Below are positions 44,830-55,047 of a stretch of DNA of 64,000 nt, in pieces. The notes under the pieces were generated by a model, which did not search any database, was not told the DNA's origin, and saw only the letters and a program-made list of their open reading frames with translations. How positions within the stretch are numbered: the first letter of the stretch is position 1; the number at the start of each line of letters is the position of its first letter. Made by a program: the position numbers and the translations under genes. Origin of the DNA: Acinetobacter sp. ANC 4178 (lineage in GTDB: Bacteria; Pseudomonadota; Gammaproteobacteria; Pseudomonadales; Moraxellaceae); contig NZ_SJOD01000004.1 of the NCBI RefSeq assembly GCF_004331175.1, positions 1 through 64,000 on the forward strand, read 5' to 3'.

Positions 44830-45045
44830 TTACTGATTTTTTTGATCATTTTGTCGTTGTATATCTTCGTAATCCTTCTGATTTTGTTGGCGATGTCGAT
44901 CTGGTCTATAGTGTTGATGTTGTTGATGAGCTTGCTTTTGTTGCTGATCCTGTTTGTTTTGATGATATTGCTGATCTTGCTGTTTTTTTTCGAGCTCTTG
45001 ATCAATCTCTTGTTGCCGATGTTGATCACTTTCTTGATTAGCCAT
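44830..45045 (-). CDS. Gln-rich disordered small protein
   Basis: A 71-residue protein from the ATG at 45045 (MANQESDQHRQQEIDQ...). Nearly the whole chain is Gln, Asp, His, Lys, Arg and Asn, for example KKQQDQQYHQNKQDQQQ, so it is intrinsically disordered and hydrophilic, with no membrane or signal segment. A start five codons earlier exists; 45045 is preferred because GGAT lies about 11 bases before it. A matching terminator follows, which supports a real gene. Function unknown. The reverse frames over the same stretch are artefacts of the repeats. Confidence 0.6.
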   Translation of the reverse strand: MANQESDQHRQQEIDQELEKKQQDQQYHQNKQDQQQKQAHQQHQHYRPDRHRQQNQKDYEDIQRQNDQKNQ

Positions 45046-45060
45046 GCTAAATACATCCAT

Positions 45061-45594
45061 TTTTAAAATGAGTTAATTATAAATTTGCATATTTATCATT
45101 ATAAAGCTACCCACTTCATGTGACATTTTTTTTCATTGTAAAATGCGTGATTTTAAATAAAAATATATGATTAATTAGGATGAATTTATTTAAAATTATT
45201 TAAAATATAAATTACATTGACTACTTGATAAAACATATTTTTTTATTTTAAATGATTTAGGTTTTAATTAAATTTAAGTGTATACATAATAATTTTAGTG
45301 GTAATTCATATTTTCAGCATTGTGATGTCCCGAATTTTTTCGGAGGCAATCCGATAAAAATCTCACGAGTAAATTGTCTGTATTAGTTTGGATTAAAGAT
45401 ATCCGGGACTACACAAATGACACCCATCATGAGGTGAGAGCTCGTTAATTGTTGTAACTACGGTTTACTGTATCTCTCTTACAGAATTTGCCTTGGTATC
45501 CATTTATATTAGGGGCTTAAGTAAAAAACTTGCCAAATATGGATGAATCCATTATTGATTGTGCTCATACTTAAAAAATTAAGTTAGATTAGAC
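45061..45594. other. Intergenic gap, no gene seen
   Basis: About 530 AT-rich bases. The last 250 contain some higher-complexity sequence (45320-45530) with short inverted repeats, such as CCGAATTTTTTCGG, but no frame of note on either strand. It may hold a decayed gene or the promoter of the LysE-type gene. Confidence 0.5.
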
Positions 45595-46206
45595 ATGCTT
45601 GAAATACTCATCCCTTATACAATTGCAATTGTTATTTTAACCATTACCCCAGGTTTAGATACCACGTTAATTATTCGTACAGCCACACTTGAAACCCGTC
45701 AAAAGGCTTTTCAAACTGCATTAGGCATTAACTTTGGGTGTATGGTATGGGGGATTATTGTTGCATGTGGGCTGGGAGCATTATTGGCAACCTCTGAACT
45801 TGCTTTTAACGCATTAAAATGGCTTGGAGCCGCTTATTTGGCTTGGCTAGGATTACAGTTGTTGGTCAAGCCGCGTAGTCGTCTAGACAACAACATGGAC
45901 ATACAAAGAACAACTAATTGGTTCTTAAAAGGATTTTTTTGCAATATTCTTAATCCCAAGGTTGGGCTTTTTTATATCACTTTTTTACCGCAGTTCATTC
46001 CAAAAGATGTAACCCCATTTATTTGGATTATGGGACTGGTTGCCATACATGTTGTGTTAGGGTTCCTTTGGTCAAGCATACTTATTGTTATGATGCAGCC
46101 GATTTCTAGGTTTCTTAAACAGCCAAAGATTGTGCGATGCCTAGATCAAATTACAGGAATTATTTTTTTGTTATTTGCCCTAAAGCTTGTAATGAGCAAG
46201 CGTTAG
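45595..46206 (+). CDS. LysE/RhtB-family amino acid exporter
   Basis: A 203-residue membrane protein with six hydrophobic helices. The opening ILTITPGLDTTLIIRTA is the conserved TPGP-like motif, GINFGCMVWGIIVACGLGALL the second helix, and FCNILNPKVGLFYITFLPQF the fourth-helix NPK motif. It exports an amino acid such as homoserine, threonine or lysine; which one is not readable. No LysR partner is present. Confidence 0.9.
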   Translation: MLEILIPYTIAIVILTITPGLDTTLIIRTATLETRQKAFQTALGINFGCMVWGIIVACGLGALLATSELAFNALKWLGAAYLAWLGLQLLVKPRSRLDNNMDIQRTTNWFLKGFFCNILNPKVGLFYITFLPQFIPKDVTPFIWIMGLVAIHVVLGFLWSSILIVMMQPISRFLKQPKIVRCLDQITGIIFLLFALKLVMSKR

Positions 46207-46323
46207 TTAAAGTTGAGAAACAAAATAAGAAGGCAATACTTTCATTTTGGTCCAACAAGAAATTACAGCAGCTTCTCATTCCGCTTGTTAAAATGGAACT
46301 AAAGCACATAAAACAGGTGCATT

Positions 46324-46644
46324 ATGAAAAAAATAATAATGTGTTGTTGCTGTTTGTATTCTGGAGCGGTATTTGCCTCTGTTCAAGATAACATTAGCTT
46401 TTGCCAAGCAATTGCGATTGTTGCAGGGAATGTGATGCAAGAAAGACAGGATGAAGTTCCGCTCAGCCTCCAAAAAAGTATTGCACTTGAATATGAAGAT
46501 GGGGCAAGGGAATTGTATGAGGCAATTGTAGAAGATGCTTATGATCTCCCCATACTTCCAAGTGAAACTCAAAAGCAGCAAGCTGTAGAAAGTTTTAAAT
46601 TAGAATATTTTGATTATTGTGAACACGCTGAAGTGAGTGAATAG
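46324..46644 (+). CDS. Small exported hypothetical protein
   Basis: A 106-residue protein with a signal peptide MKKIIMCCCCLYSGAVFA cleaved before SVQDN. The four consecutive Cys in the signal are unusual. The mature chain is acidic and has two Cys (FCQAIA and DYCEHA), which may pair in the periplasm. AGGTG precedes the ATG. Family unknown, probably genus-restricted. Confidence 0.68.
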   Translation: MKKIIMCCCCLYSGAVFASVQDNISFCQAIAIVAGNVMQERQDEVPLSLQKSIALEYEDGARELYEAIVEDAYDLPILPSETQKQQAVESFKLEYFDYCEHAEVSE

Positions 46645-46717
46645 TTTTAAGGCTAAATAAGTTATAAGATGTGATCGATCGAGTCGTTACTTATTTATAA
46701 CTAGAATTAAACCGAAA

Positions 46718-46743
46718 TAAAAACCCCCTCTCAGTGAGGGGGT
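46718..46743 (-). terminator. Intrinsic terminator
   Basis: ACCCCCTC (46723-46730) pairs with GAGGGGGT (46736-46743) around TCAGT. On the minus strand it ends in TTTTT. It closes the MscS-type gene. Confidence 0.85.
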
Positions 46744-46748
46744 AAAAG

Positions 46749-48056
46749 TTATTCGCTATGAGATGTAAAACGGTCTATATCATGGTCATTTGATGTTTGA
46801 GTAAAATGCCGTGCCAATGCTTTCATATCTGAACCTGAAGGTGCTTGGTAAATTCTTAATCCAAATTCAGGTAAAATCGCAATTAAATGATCGAATATAT
46901 CAGCTTGAATTGCTTCATAATCTTTCCATACCGTGGTGTTGGCAAAGCTATAAATTTCCAGAGCTAAACCCTCACTCGTTGGTTGTAATTGACGTACCAT
47001 AATGGTCTGATTTTGTGCAATACCTGGATGTTGTTTTAAATAAAACTCAACATAGGCACGAAATGTCCCCAAGTTGGTAAGACGACGCTGGTTGTAAACT
47101 GCCTGATTTGAGAGTTGTAGGTTAAAATCTTCTAGTTCTTCTTGTTTGGTGTTTAAATATTGATCTAATAATAAGAAATCTTTTAATTTTTGTTGTTCAT
47201 CATGACTCATGAAGTGAACACTACTCTGATCAATAAAGATCGAGCGTTTGATACGACGTACACCTGCTTGAGCCATACCACGCCAATTTCGAAAGGTATC
47301 CGTTACAAGTTTATTGGTGGGAATCGTTGTAAAAGTTTTGTCAAAGTTCTGTACAGTCACAGTATGTAATGACATATCAATCACATCGCCATCTGCATTT
47401 AAAGAAGGCATTTCAATCCAATCCCCAATGCGTACCATATCGTAAGATGAAATTTGTACAGAAGCCACCAAGGATAAGATGGTGTTTTGGAACACCAACA
47501 TCAATACGGCTGCCATGGCACCAAAACCAGCGAGTAGCGTAAAGACATCTTTTTTCAAGAATGTACCAATAATCATCAAACCACAGACCACAAAAATGAC
47601 CAGTTTCACCAACTGTAAATAGCCTTTAATCGGCTTGTTTCTGGATTTAGGATTGCGTTGATAAATCGCATTAAAGATATTTAAGCTTTCACCGATGGCA
47701 AGCGCGAAAGTAAGAAAAATAAAAGCTTGTGCCGCCATTTCGACTAGGCTAATAAATTTTGCAGATAGATGGGGGATTGTCACAATCCCATTCATGATGA
47801 TGAGGGCAGGAACAATATTGGCGATACGGCTAATGACATGATGTTGAGTCACGATATCGCGATTGGCAAATTTTAATTTGGAAATAGCTTTACGAATCCC
47901 GCGCACAACAATTCTTTTCGCAATAAAGTTGGACAAAATCGCGAGTAATATCAATAAACTCAAAGATAACAACATATCTAACCAAGCGTATTGAGCCGCC
48001 CAATTGGTAATACGTTCAATGAATGAAAAATGCTCCAAAATTTTCCTCAAATGCAA
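46749..48056 (-). CDS. MscS-family mechanosensitive channel (YbdG-like)
   Basis: A 435-residue inner-membrane channel. Several helices fill residues about 25-190, with the pore-lining and beta-domain region GFGAMAAVLMLVFQNTILSLVASVQ followed by RIGDWIEMPSLNADGDVIDMS. The long C-terminal domain after LVTDTFRNWRGM fits the YbdG/MscM type, which opens on mild osmotic stress. No ATG is near the start; a TTG at 48056 (MHLRKILEHF) seems used. Confidence 0.9.
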   Translation of the reverse strand: MHLRKILEHFSFIERITNWAAQYAWLDMLLSLSLLILLAILSNFIAKRIVVRGIRKAISKLKFANRDIVTQHHVISRIANIVPALIIMNGIVTIPHLSAKFISLVEMAAQAFIFLTFALAIGESLNIFNAIYQRNPKSRNKPIKGYLQLVKLVIFVVCGLMIIGTFLKKDVFTLLAGFGAMAAVLMLVFQNTILSLVASVQISSYDMVRIGDWIEMPSLNADGDVIDMSLHTVTVQNFDKTFTTIPTNKLVTDTFRNWRGMAQAGVRRIKRSIFIDQSSVHFMSHDEQQKLKDFLLLDQYLNTKQEELEDFNLQLSNQAVYNQRRLTNLGTFRAYVEFYLKQHPGIAQNQTIMVRQLQPTSEGLALEIYSFANTTVWKDYEAIQADIFDHLIAILPEFGLRIYQAPSGSDMKALARHFTQTSNDHDIDRFTSHSE

Positions 48057-48244
48057 ATTTTTAATTGGTTTATATTTTATAAATTAACAGCTTCTGAATG
48101 AAGTTGAATAACATTTTCTAAACATTTCATAATTTTTAAAACACTCTTTTAAGTAGAAAGGGGCACTTGTGTGCTGTGTTGTTATTTTTATTAAAATAAA
48201 TTAACAATAATGAAATCAATTTAAAAAAACTACATAAGATAAAT

Positions 48245-48263
48245 AATAAGTATTCTCATTATT
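48245..48263. promoter_or_regulatory. Fur-box-like site
   Basis: AATAAGTATTCTCATTATT matches the 19-base Fur consensus (GATAATGATAATCATTATC) at 13 positions, 65 bases before the TonB-dependent receptor. Iron repression is expected of such receptors. Confidence 0.6.
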
Positions 48264-48327
48264 AAAAACTGGCGCTAGAATATGCACAAAATTTAAAGTA
48301 TTTCTTACAAATCGAGTTTACAACCTA

Positions 48328-50484
48328 GTGAAATCATTACATCCACTGAGCTTAAGTATAAAAGTATTTTTGGGCCTAACGACCACATTAAGCCCAATCT
48401 GGGTTTATGCCGCAGAAACACAAACATCTGAATTGTTAGAAACCATTCATTTAACTGCAAAGCAATCGGAACATAAGAAAATTGGGCAGCAAACGGCAAG
48501 TACTTTAAAAGGTCAACAGCAGAATTTAGAAACACCACAAACAGTAAATGTAGTTTCAAATCAATATATTGAAGATTTTAAGCCTGCAACTCTAGATGCT
48601 GCGTTGACTCAAGTCAGCGGTATCACTCAAGGCAACACGTTGGCGGGAACTCAAGACACGGTAATGAAACGGGGTTTTGGAGATAATCGTGATGGTTCTA
48701 TCATGATTAACGGCATGCCAATTGTACAAAGTCGTGCAATGAATGCTGCAGTTGAGCAAGTTGAGGTACTGAAAGGGCCAGCCTCTCTTTTATATGGCAT
48801 TATGGACCCTGGTGGTGTGGTTAATGTGGTGACAAAAAAACCGCAGCGTGAACAAGCCTCTGAAGTTTCTATTTATGGTTCAAGCTTTGGAAATGGTAAA
48901 AATGGCTTAGGGGGTAGTATTGATACTACAGGTGCTATTGGGCAGAGCAATTTTGCCTACCGTTTCATTGCAGATTATTCAGATCAAGATTATTGGCGCA
49001 ATTTTGGTTATAACCAGCAAACGTTAATTGCACCTTCACTGGCGTGGGACAATGGTCAAACTCAAGTGAATCTGAGCTATCAATATCGTGATTTTGATGT
49101 GCCATTTGACCGTACGACGGTTTTTGATTTATCTACCAATAAAGCATTGCCAATTTCAAAATACACCCGTTTAGATGAAGCCTTTAACCAAACCAATGGT
49201 GAAGATCATCTGGCTCAGTTGAGTATTGATCATCAAATCAATGATCAATGGTCTGCACATTTGGGCTATAGCTATAATTATGAAACCTATGATGCGAATC
49301 AATTACGTATTACCAAACTGAATACCAGTAATCATACAGTTACACGACGTACGGATGGCACATTGGGTGCGGAAAGTGTCGACAGTGCAGGTCAAGCATA
49401 TTTGGAAGGGCACTTTAATGCACTCGGATTTAAACATGACCTTCAAATTGGCTCGGATATTGAATACCGCAAATATTATCGTCCGAATATGGTTCGAGGT
49501 GAGAACAGCACACTGGATTATTTAAATCCTGTTTTTGGCAAAGTGACTGCATCTAGCAGTATTGATGCAAATGCCAGTGAACAAACTGATAAATTGCACA
49601 CTTATGGCTTCTATTTGCAAGATGCGATTCATTTAACAGATCAGTGGATTGCCGTTTTAGGTGGCCGATATACGCATTATCAGCAAATGGCAGGCCGCGG
49701 AAGACCTTTCAGTATCAATACCGATACCAATGATGATGCATGGCTGCCGCGTGCAGGTTTGGTGTATAAATGGAATGATCAGTTATCTGTATACACCAGT
49801 TATACTGAGTCGCTGAAACCAAACTCTTCAATTGCGCCGTTAAGTGGTGGGCAAATTGATTCAGATGTACAGCCAGAAAAAGCCAAGTCCTATGAAGTTG
49901 GTTTGAAGTACGAATTAGATGACCGCTTTAAAGCCAATTTTGCCTTATATGACATTAAAAAACGCAATGTGTTAGCGAGTGTAACCAACACGACAACGGG
50001 TGAGAATGAGTTACACACTTCTGGTCAAGTCGGTTCTAAAGGTTTGGAGCTTGATCTGACTGGTCAAATTACTGATCAGCTTGATGCCACAGTTACATAT
50101 GCTTATACCGACGCCAAGGTATTACAGGATGAAGATACAGATTTAATCGGAAATCGCTTAAATAATGTGGCCAAGAATACAGCTTCTTTAACTTTTGCTT
50201 ATGACTATGGTCAATTCGGCAATGGCAATTTACGCATGGGAGTGAGTGGTAATTATGTCGGTAAGCGAGCAGGTAACACTGAAAATACTTTTACCTTACC
50301 AGACTACACAGTAGCCAATGCTTTTGTGAGTTATGACACCAAAATTGCCAAGCAAGATGTCAACTTCAAATTCAATCTCAATAATATCTTTGATACGACC
50401 TATTACACAGCCAGTGTTAGCAATTTAACAGTTTCACAAGGTGATGCACGCCAAGCAGTGTTAAAAGCCACGATGAAATTCTAA
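48328..50484 (+). CDS. TonB-dependent siderophore receptor
   Basis: A 718-residue outer-membrane receptor starting at GTG. The signal peptide ends near VYAAETQ; the plug domain (about 55-170) has ETPQTVNVVSNQYIEDF and KGPASLLYGIMDPGGVVNVV; the rest is a 22-strand beta barrel ending in the aromatic LKATMKF. It imports a ferric siderophore, probably a hydroxamate by family, though the ligand is not readable. A Fur-like box is upstream. No siderophore-synthesis genes are adjacent, so it probably uses a foreign siderophore. Confidence 0.93.
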   Translation: MKSLHPLSLSIKVFLGLTTTLSPIWVYAAETQTSELLETIHLTAKQSEHKKIGQQTASTLKGQQQNLETPQTVNVVSNQYIEDFKPATLDAALTQVSGITQGNTLAGTQDTVMKRGFGDNRDGSIMINGMPIVQSRAMNAAVEQVEVLKGPASLLYGIMDPGGVVNVVTKKPQREQASEVSIYGSSFGNGKNGLGGSIDTTGAIGQSNFAYRFIADYSDQDYWRNFGYNQQTLIAPSLAWDNGQTQVNLSYQYRDFDVPFDRTTVFDLSTNKALPISKYTRLDEAFNQTNGEDHLAQLSIDHQINDQWSAHLGYSYNYETYDANQLRITKLNTSNHTVTRRTDGTLGAESVDSAGQAYLEGHFNALGFKHDLQIGSDIEYRKYYRPNMVRGENSTLDYLNPVFGKVTASSSIDANASEQTDKLHTYGFYLQDAIHLTDQWIAVLGGRYTHYQQMAGRGRPFSINTDTNDDAWLPRAGLVYKWNDQLSVYTSYTESLKPNSSIAPLSGGQIDSDVQPEKAKSYEVGLKYELDDRFKANFALYDIKKRNVLASVTNTTTGENELHTSGQVGSKGLELDLTGQITDQLDATVTYAYTDAKVLQDEDTDLIGNRLNNVAKNTASLTFAYDYGQFGNGNLRMGVSGNYVGKRAGNTENTFTLPDYTVANAFVSYDTKIAKQDVNFKFNLNNIFDTTYYTASVSNLTVSQGDARQAVLKATMKF

Positions 50485-50507
50485 AGACATGCTGTTGTGC
50501 TTAAAAG

Positions 50508-50534
50508 AAAAGGGCGTCTAAATGACGCCCTTTT
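50508..50534. terminator. Bidirectional terminator
   Basis: AAAAGGGCGTC pairs perfectly with GACGCCCTTTT around TAAAT. It serves the receptor (plus) and the DUF2058 gene (minus). Confidence 0.9.
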
Positions 50535-50536
50535 GA

Positions 50537-51073
50537 TTACCACATTAAATCATCTGGAATCACATACGCTGCATACGGATCTTCTTCATCGGTCACTTGC
50601 TCATTCTTTTCAGAATTGTTCACAATAATAAAGCCCGTCATTTTCTCATTAATACGATCTGCCAGTGCTTTAGGCAAATATGCATAACTGTCTTGATCTT
50701 TGGCAATCACTAAACTACCAGATACCAATGCGTTATACACTTGTTGCTGTAAATACACTTTTTTGATTTTGGTTTCATCAATAAATTGATAGACCACATC
50801 GCCCGCAACATCTTTAATTTTATGCTGCTGGATCATTTGCACAATTGCGGCTTTTAATTCTTTCTCTTGTAAGATACTTTTCTTTTCTTGCTCAAGTGCT
50901 TGGTCTTTTGCCATTTTATCTTGTTTGTCTTGGGCAATTTTTGCTTTGATTTCAGCATCATCATTTTGTCCAGTACGTTGCTCATGCACCGCCTGTTTAG
51001 ACAGTTTTTTTGCCTTTTTATTGTCTACCAGACCAGCTTTTAATAACTGTGCCTGTAAAGCATTTTTAACCAT
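50537..51073 (-). CDS. DUF2058-family protein (YaiL-like)
   Basis: A 178-residue, highly charged protein. The start at 51073 (MVKNALQAQLLKAGLVDNKKAKKLSKQ... in part) is the family start; an earlier frame start would overlap the neighbour. A long coiled-coil-like basic/acidic stretch (DDAEIKAKIAQDKQDKMAKD) leads to a small C-terminal domain, MIQQHKIKDVAGDVVYQF. It is nucleoid- or ribosome-associated in E. coli by some reports; function not established. It follows the DUF1275 gene closely. Confidence 0.85.
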   Translation of the reverse strand: MVKNALQAQLLKAGLVDNKKAKKLSKQAVHEQRTGQNDDAEIKAKIAQDKQDKMAKDQALEQEKKSILQEKELKAAIVQMIQQHKIKDVAGDVVYQFIDETKIKKVYLQQQVYNALVSGSLVIAKDQDSYAYLPKALADRINEKMTGFIIVNNSEKNEQVTDEEDPYAAYVIPDDLMW

Positions 51074-51090
51074 AATAAATTCCGAAAGGT

Positions 51091-51771
51091 TTAATGATGA
51101 CGATTTTGAAAGTAAATAATCCAGTACACCAGACTTAAGCAGAAACTTAAACAAACTGGAATAAGATAAGCATCCAATTTTAAATAAGGATAAATCAGAC
51201 TTGCAACTAATCCACCCAGCAGAAAGCCAAATAAAATCAGTAAATGCAAAATAATTCGTCGTCGCCCAACTTTTAAACCGATCAGTCGATAGCCTAATGC
51301 GAGTCCTAAATCGGTGAGAACTCCCGACAAGTGGGTGGTACGAATAATTGTACCCTTATAATGACTGACCATCGCATTCTGGACTCCCATCGCAGCGCAA
51401 GCCCACAACAAGGCATAACGCGGTAAATAGGGCAAAATTAGCCAACACAATAGGATAAAGAGAGCAACCAGACTCAGTGGAATACCATAGCGTCGACCCA
51501 ATTGGAATGTGCTGTTACCAAGGATAAGTCCACTATAGCAAGACCCTGCGACATAGCAGAGAATGACAAGAAGAAGATAGAGAATTGAAGCAGGGTCCCA
51601 ATGGATAATTGCCATTGATAGCATACTCACATTTCCCGTCATGTGGGAAACGGACTGGTGTAATACAGTCACCAGTCCGAGTACGTTAATCATGCCCGCA
51701 TTAATTGCGAGAAGGAATGCTCCAAGTTGCATCCAAAACGGTAAAGTTTGAAATGGCATATCGTGATACAA
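51091..51771 (-). CDS. DUF1275 (YoaK-family) membrane protein
   Basis: A 226-residue inner-membrane protein with six helices. AINAGMINVLGLVTVL, SVSHMTGNVSMLSMAI and GVQNAMVSHYKGTIIRTTHLSG are family motifs. It may start at the fifth codon (51759). Function unknown. It shares a strand and short spacing with the DUF2058 gene. Confidence 0.88.
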   Translation of the reverse strand: MYHDMPFQTLPFWMQLGAFLLAINAGMINVLGLVTVLHQSVSHMTGNVSMLSMAIIHWDPASILYLLLVILCYVAGSCYSGLILGNSTFQLGRRYGIPLSLVALFILLCWLILPYLPRYALLWACAAMGVQNAMVSHYKGTIIRTTHLSGVLTDLGLALGYRLIGLKVGRRRIILHLLILFGFLLGGLVASLIYPYLKLDAYLIPVCLSFCLSLVYWIIYFQNRHH

Positions 51772-51811
51772 CCATCCAATAAATGTCTAAATTATTATTT
51801 ATAAAATAATA

Positions 51812-53005
51812 TTAACGTGACGCTCGATCAACTGCTACCGTAAATAAAACGTCTGTAGACGAGTTTAATGCAGTTTCAGTTGAGTCTTGTAGCACACTAA
51901 TGACCATACCAATTGCAACCACTTGCATTGCGATATCCGAAGAAATACCAAATAAACCACATGCAACTGGAATTAACAATAATGAACCACCCGCAACACC
52001 CGATGCACCACAAGCCGAAATTGAAGCCACAACAGATAAAATGATCATTGTTGTGAAATCAACTGAAATACCTAAAGTATGGACTGCGGCTAAAGTTAAT
52101 ACGGTAATGGTCACCGAAGCACCCGCCATATTCACAGTAGCTCCTAAAGGAATTGCAACGCTTGCTGTTGCTTCGTTTACCTCTAAGCGTTTTGCCAAAT
52201 CAAGGTTAACTGGAATATTGGCAGCAGAACTACGGGTAAAGAATGCAGTAATCCCACTTTCACGTAAGCATTGGAATACAAGAGGGTAAGGATTTTGACG
52301 AGTTGTTAAAGCAACTAAAATTGGATTGATGACCAACGCAACAAAAAACATTGTTCCAATCAATACGGCTAAAAGTTGTGCATACGCCGATAAAGTTTTT
52401 AAACCAGAATCTGCAAAAGTTACGGCAACTAAACCAAAAATACCGACTGGTGCAAAGTTAATCACAATACGGATAACGTGATTTACGGCATTTGCAGCAT
52501 CTGCAATAAATACTTTGGTGCTGTCATGCGCGTGACGGAAGGCTAAGCCGAGAGCAATAGCCCAAGCTAAAATGCCAATAAAGTTTCCTTCGCTAATTGC
52601 AGTAACAGGGTTTGCAATAAAACTTAAAAGTAAATTCTTTAAAATCTCTGCCAAGTTTCCTGGTGGTTGTAATTCACCTTGGGCAGGAACGTCCAAAAAT
52701 AAAGTACTCGGGAAAGCCAAGCTCGCAGCCACTGCACTGAACGCAGCAAGCAACATACCCACTGCATATAAGATCATAATTGGGCGAAGGTTTGCGCTAT
52801 GTCCAACTTTAAAATTGGAGATAGAAGCCATAACCAAGACGAAAACTAAAATAGGCGCAACAGATTTTAGGGCCTTAATAAATAGGTCACCTAAAAGGCT
52901 CAAGTAAGGAGCAGCATTAGGGAAGACAAAGGCAACTGCCATCCCTAAAATAATGGCGATAATGATTCGCGTAACTAAACTTAAACGCGCAAAAGCTGAA
53001 AACAT
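51812..53005 (-). CDS. sstT: Serine/threonine:Na+ symporter
   Basis: A 397-residue dicarboxylate/amino acid:cation symporter (DAACS). The beginning [21 protein letters not shown], the hairpin loop [19 protein letters not shown] and the C-terminal [20 protein letters not shown] and [20 protein letters not shown] are typical of SstT. It takes up serine and threonine with sodium. Single gene. Confidence 0.94.
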   Translation of the reverse strand: MFSAFARLSLVTRIIIAIILGMAVAFVFPNAAPYLSLLGDLFIKALKSVAPILVFVLVMASISNFKVGHSANLRPIMILYAVGMLLAAFSAVAASLAFPSTLFLDVPAQGELQPPGNLAEILKNLLLSFIANPVTAISEGNFIGILAWAIALGLAFRHAHDSTKVFIADAANAVNHVIRIVINFAPVGIFGLVAVTFADSGLKTLSAYAQLLAVLIGTMFFVALVINPILVALTTRQNPYPLVFQCLRESGITAFFTRSSAANIPVNLDLAKRLEVNEATASVAIPLGATVNMAGASVTITVLTLAAVHTLGISVDFTTMIILSVVASISACGASGVAGGSLLLIPVACGLFGISSDIAMQVVAIGMVISVLQDSTETALNSSTDVLFTVAVDRASR

Positions 53006-53234
53006 AGGTTGACCTTGTCAGTACTACGAGGGCAGATGATAAAAATTAAGTGTGCAATTCTATACCTAAAATTGAAAATGGATAAAAGATATTTTGATAT
53101 AAAAACTAACTTATTCTTTTTTAAATTGATATTTTCTGATTTAAAACGAGGAAAAACCGAATTTTATTGCAAAAAACTCCTTTCAGAAGCTCATGCATTG
53201 GAAATAACAGCTTTGAAATTATTTACTTAGCTTT

Positions 53235-54968
53235 TCAAGTTGAACTTAAAAATTCAGGATTTAAAGTCTGAATAGCTTGGTAATGGGTTAAATGAATCCG
53301 TCCATCTAACTTTTCATAAAGTCGGGAATGGATCAGCTTATCCATTACAGGCCCTTTGACCTCGGAAAGATGCAATTGAATGTTGAGTTTATTAAGCTCA
53401 GCATCTAATTCTTCCAATACTTCCAAGGCACTATAATCAATACTACTGACCCCAGAGCAGTTAACGACCACAAATTGCACATGTTTCTTTTCACTGACCG
53501 CATTAATAAAGAAGCTTTTAAAGCTACTGGCATTTAGAAAGTTTAAGCCTTCATCAATCCGTAGAGAAAGAATCGAGTCGACTGTTTTGACAGGATAGCG
53601 CTGTTGGTTCCGAAAATGTTGTGTGCCTTCAACCAGTCCAATCACAGCCATATGAGGGCGACTAATACGCCAGAGCATTAACATAAAGGTTGAAATAACC
53701 CCTAAAATTAAACCTGTCGAAATATCGATGCAAATCACACCAAAAAATGTAATCCACATGGCAATACCATCTGCTTTAGAATAATGCCATGTTTCAAAAA
53801 AAGGTTTTAAATCGACCAGTTTCCAAATTGAAACCATAATCGTTACAGCCAGAATAGCTAAAGGCAGGTTTTTAAAAAATCCCGTAAAAAATAAGCTCAC
53901 AACCACAATAAAACAGGAAGATAAAATACCTGCCATAGGTGTTTTTGCCCCTGCATCGGCATTCACGACAGTCCGTGACAAACTTCCAGTAACTGGAAAG
54001 GCAGAGCTTATGCCTGCACTCAAGTTCGAAAGTCCGAGAGCAATAAGTTCCTGATTACTATTTAAAGCACTGCGTTGTTGTAAAGCTGTCGCTTGAGCAA
54101 TTGAAAGCGATTCGACAAAACTAATCATGGCAATCATGCTTGCGCCAGGAAGAAGTTGCAGTGCCAAATCCCAATTCCAGTTCGGAACACTTAAAGGTGG
54201 AAAGCCAGATGGAATTTCGCCGACTGTTTTAATTTCTGAATTTTCAAGTTGAAAAACAGAAACCAAAGCAATAGATAAAACCACGAGAAGCAGGGGTATT
54301 GCTTTAATCAAAAATCCTGAAAATTTAAACCGTTGTTGGATATGAGCTAAATTAAACAGCTTGGGCATATAAATTAACAACAGCATGGCTACCACGCCAA
54401 ATAGCAAAGTGCCCCAATGTGTTTGGTTCGCATGTTGATAAAAGCTAACGATCAATTCAAGAATGTTATTGGATTGCAGAGGTATATCCAGTAAGAACTT
54501 GATTTGCCCTAAAGCAATGAGTAATGCGGATGCAATGATAAAGCTATGAATGACAGGGTGGCTGATCAGTTGGATGAGAAATCCGAATTTAAAGATGCCC
54601 AATAAGAAAGAAATAATACCAACCATCATCGCCAGTAAACAGGCTGCCTGAATATATGCTTCCGAACCGACCTCAAAGAATGGCGTTAGTGTGGCAAAGG
54701 TCATCATTGAAATAATGGCCACGGGGCCAATCGAAAGTGTGGGGCTACTGCCAAAGAATGCATAAACAATCATAGGCAACATACTGGCGTACAGACCAGT
54801 AATTGGGGGCAATCCTGCAAGCATGGCATAGGCCATACCTTGAGGCACCAGCATTGCAATTACAATAACTGAGGAAAGCAGGTCGGATTTAAAGTTAGAA
54901 AAATTGTAATCTGTAAGCCAAGTAGAAGCTGGAAAATACTTTGAGTATGATTTCTTTGAATTAGACAT
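53235..54968 (-). CDS. SulP-family anion transporter with STAS domain
   Basis: A 577-residue inner-membrane protein. The SulP core with 12-14 helices (for example GMAYAMLAGLPPITGLYASM and the ASMIAMISFVESLSIAQA motif) is followed by a STAS domain (about 455-565) with VVVNCSGVSSIDYSALEVLEEL. It moves sulfate, bicarbonate or a similar anion. The BigR-like regulator lies 79 bases upstream on the same strand, so control by sulfide or persulfide is likely; sulfur-compound transport fits best. Confidence 0.92.
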   Translation of the reverse strand: MSNSKKSYSKYFPASTWLTDYNFSNFKSDLLSSVIVIAMLVPQGMAYAMLAGLPPITGLYASMLPMIVYAFFGSSPTLSIGPVAIISMMTFATLTPFFEVGSEAYIQAACLLAMMVGIISFLLGIFKFGFLIQLISHPVIHSFIIASALLIALGQIKFLLDIPLQSNNILELIVSFYQHANQTHWGTLLFGVVAMLLLIYMPKLFNLAHIQQRFKFSGFLIKAIPLLLVVLSIALVSVFQLENSEIKTVGEIPSGFPPLSVPNWNWDLALQLLPGASMIAMISFVESLSIAQATALQQRSALNSNQELIALGLSNLSAGISSAFPVTGSLSRTVVNADAGAKTPMAGILSSCFIVVVSLFFTGFFKNLPLAILAVTIMVSIWKLVDLKPFFETWHYSKADGIAMWITFFGVICIDISTGLILGVISTFMLMLWRISRPHMAVIGLVEGTQHFRNQQRYPVKTVDSILSLRIDEGLNFLNASSFKSFFINAVSEKKHVQFVVVNCSGVSSIDYSALEVLEELDAELNKLNIQLHLSEVKGPVMDKLIHSRLYEKLDGRIHLTHYQAIQTLNPEFLSST

Positions 54969-55047
54969 AGGCTGATCTAAAGCGCAACTTTAAATATATT
55001 ATGCACAGAAATAACAAGAAGAATGAGAATTAGAAGAATGAGTTTAT

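Noticed and set aside
44740..45066. Very hydrophobic 108-codon plus-strand frame (Leu/Ile repeats)
   Set aside because: It is the reverse complement of the Gln-rich gene; CAG/CAA codons read backward give Leu/Cys-like repeats, so the apparent membrane protein is an artefact.
53009..53230. 73-codon plus-strand frame between sstT and the SulP gene
   Set aside because: Begins inside the sstT upstream region, has low-complexity Lys/Phe composition and no ribosome site; likely chance in AT-rich DNA.
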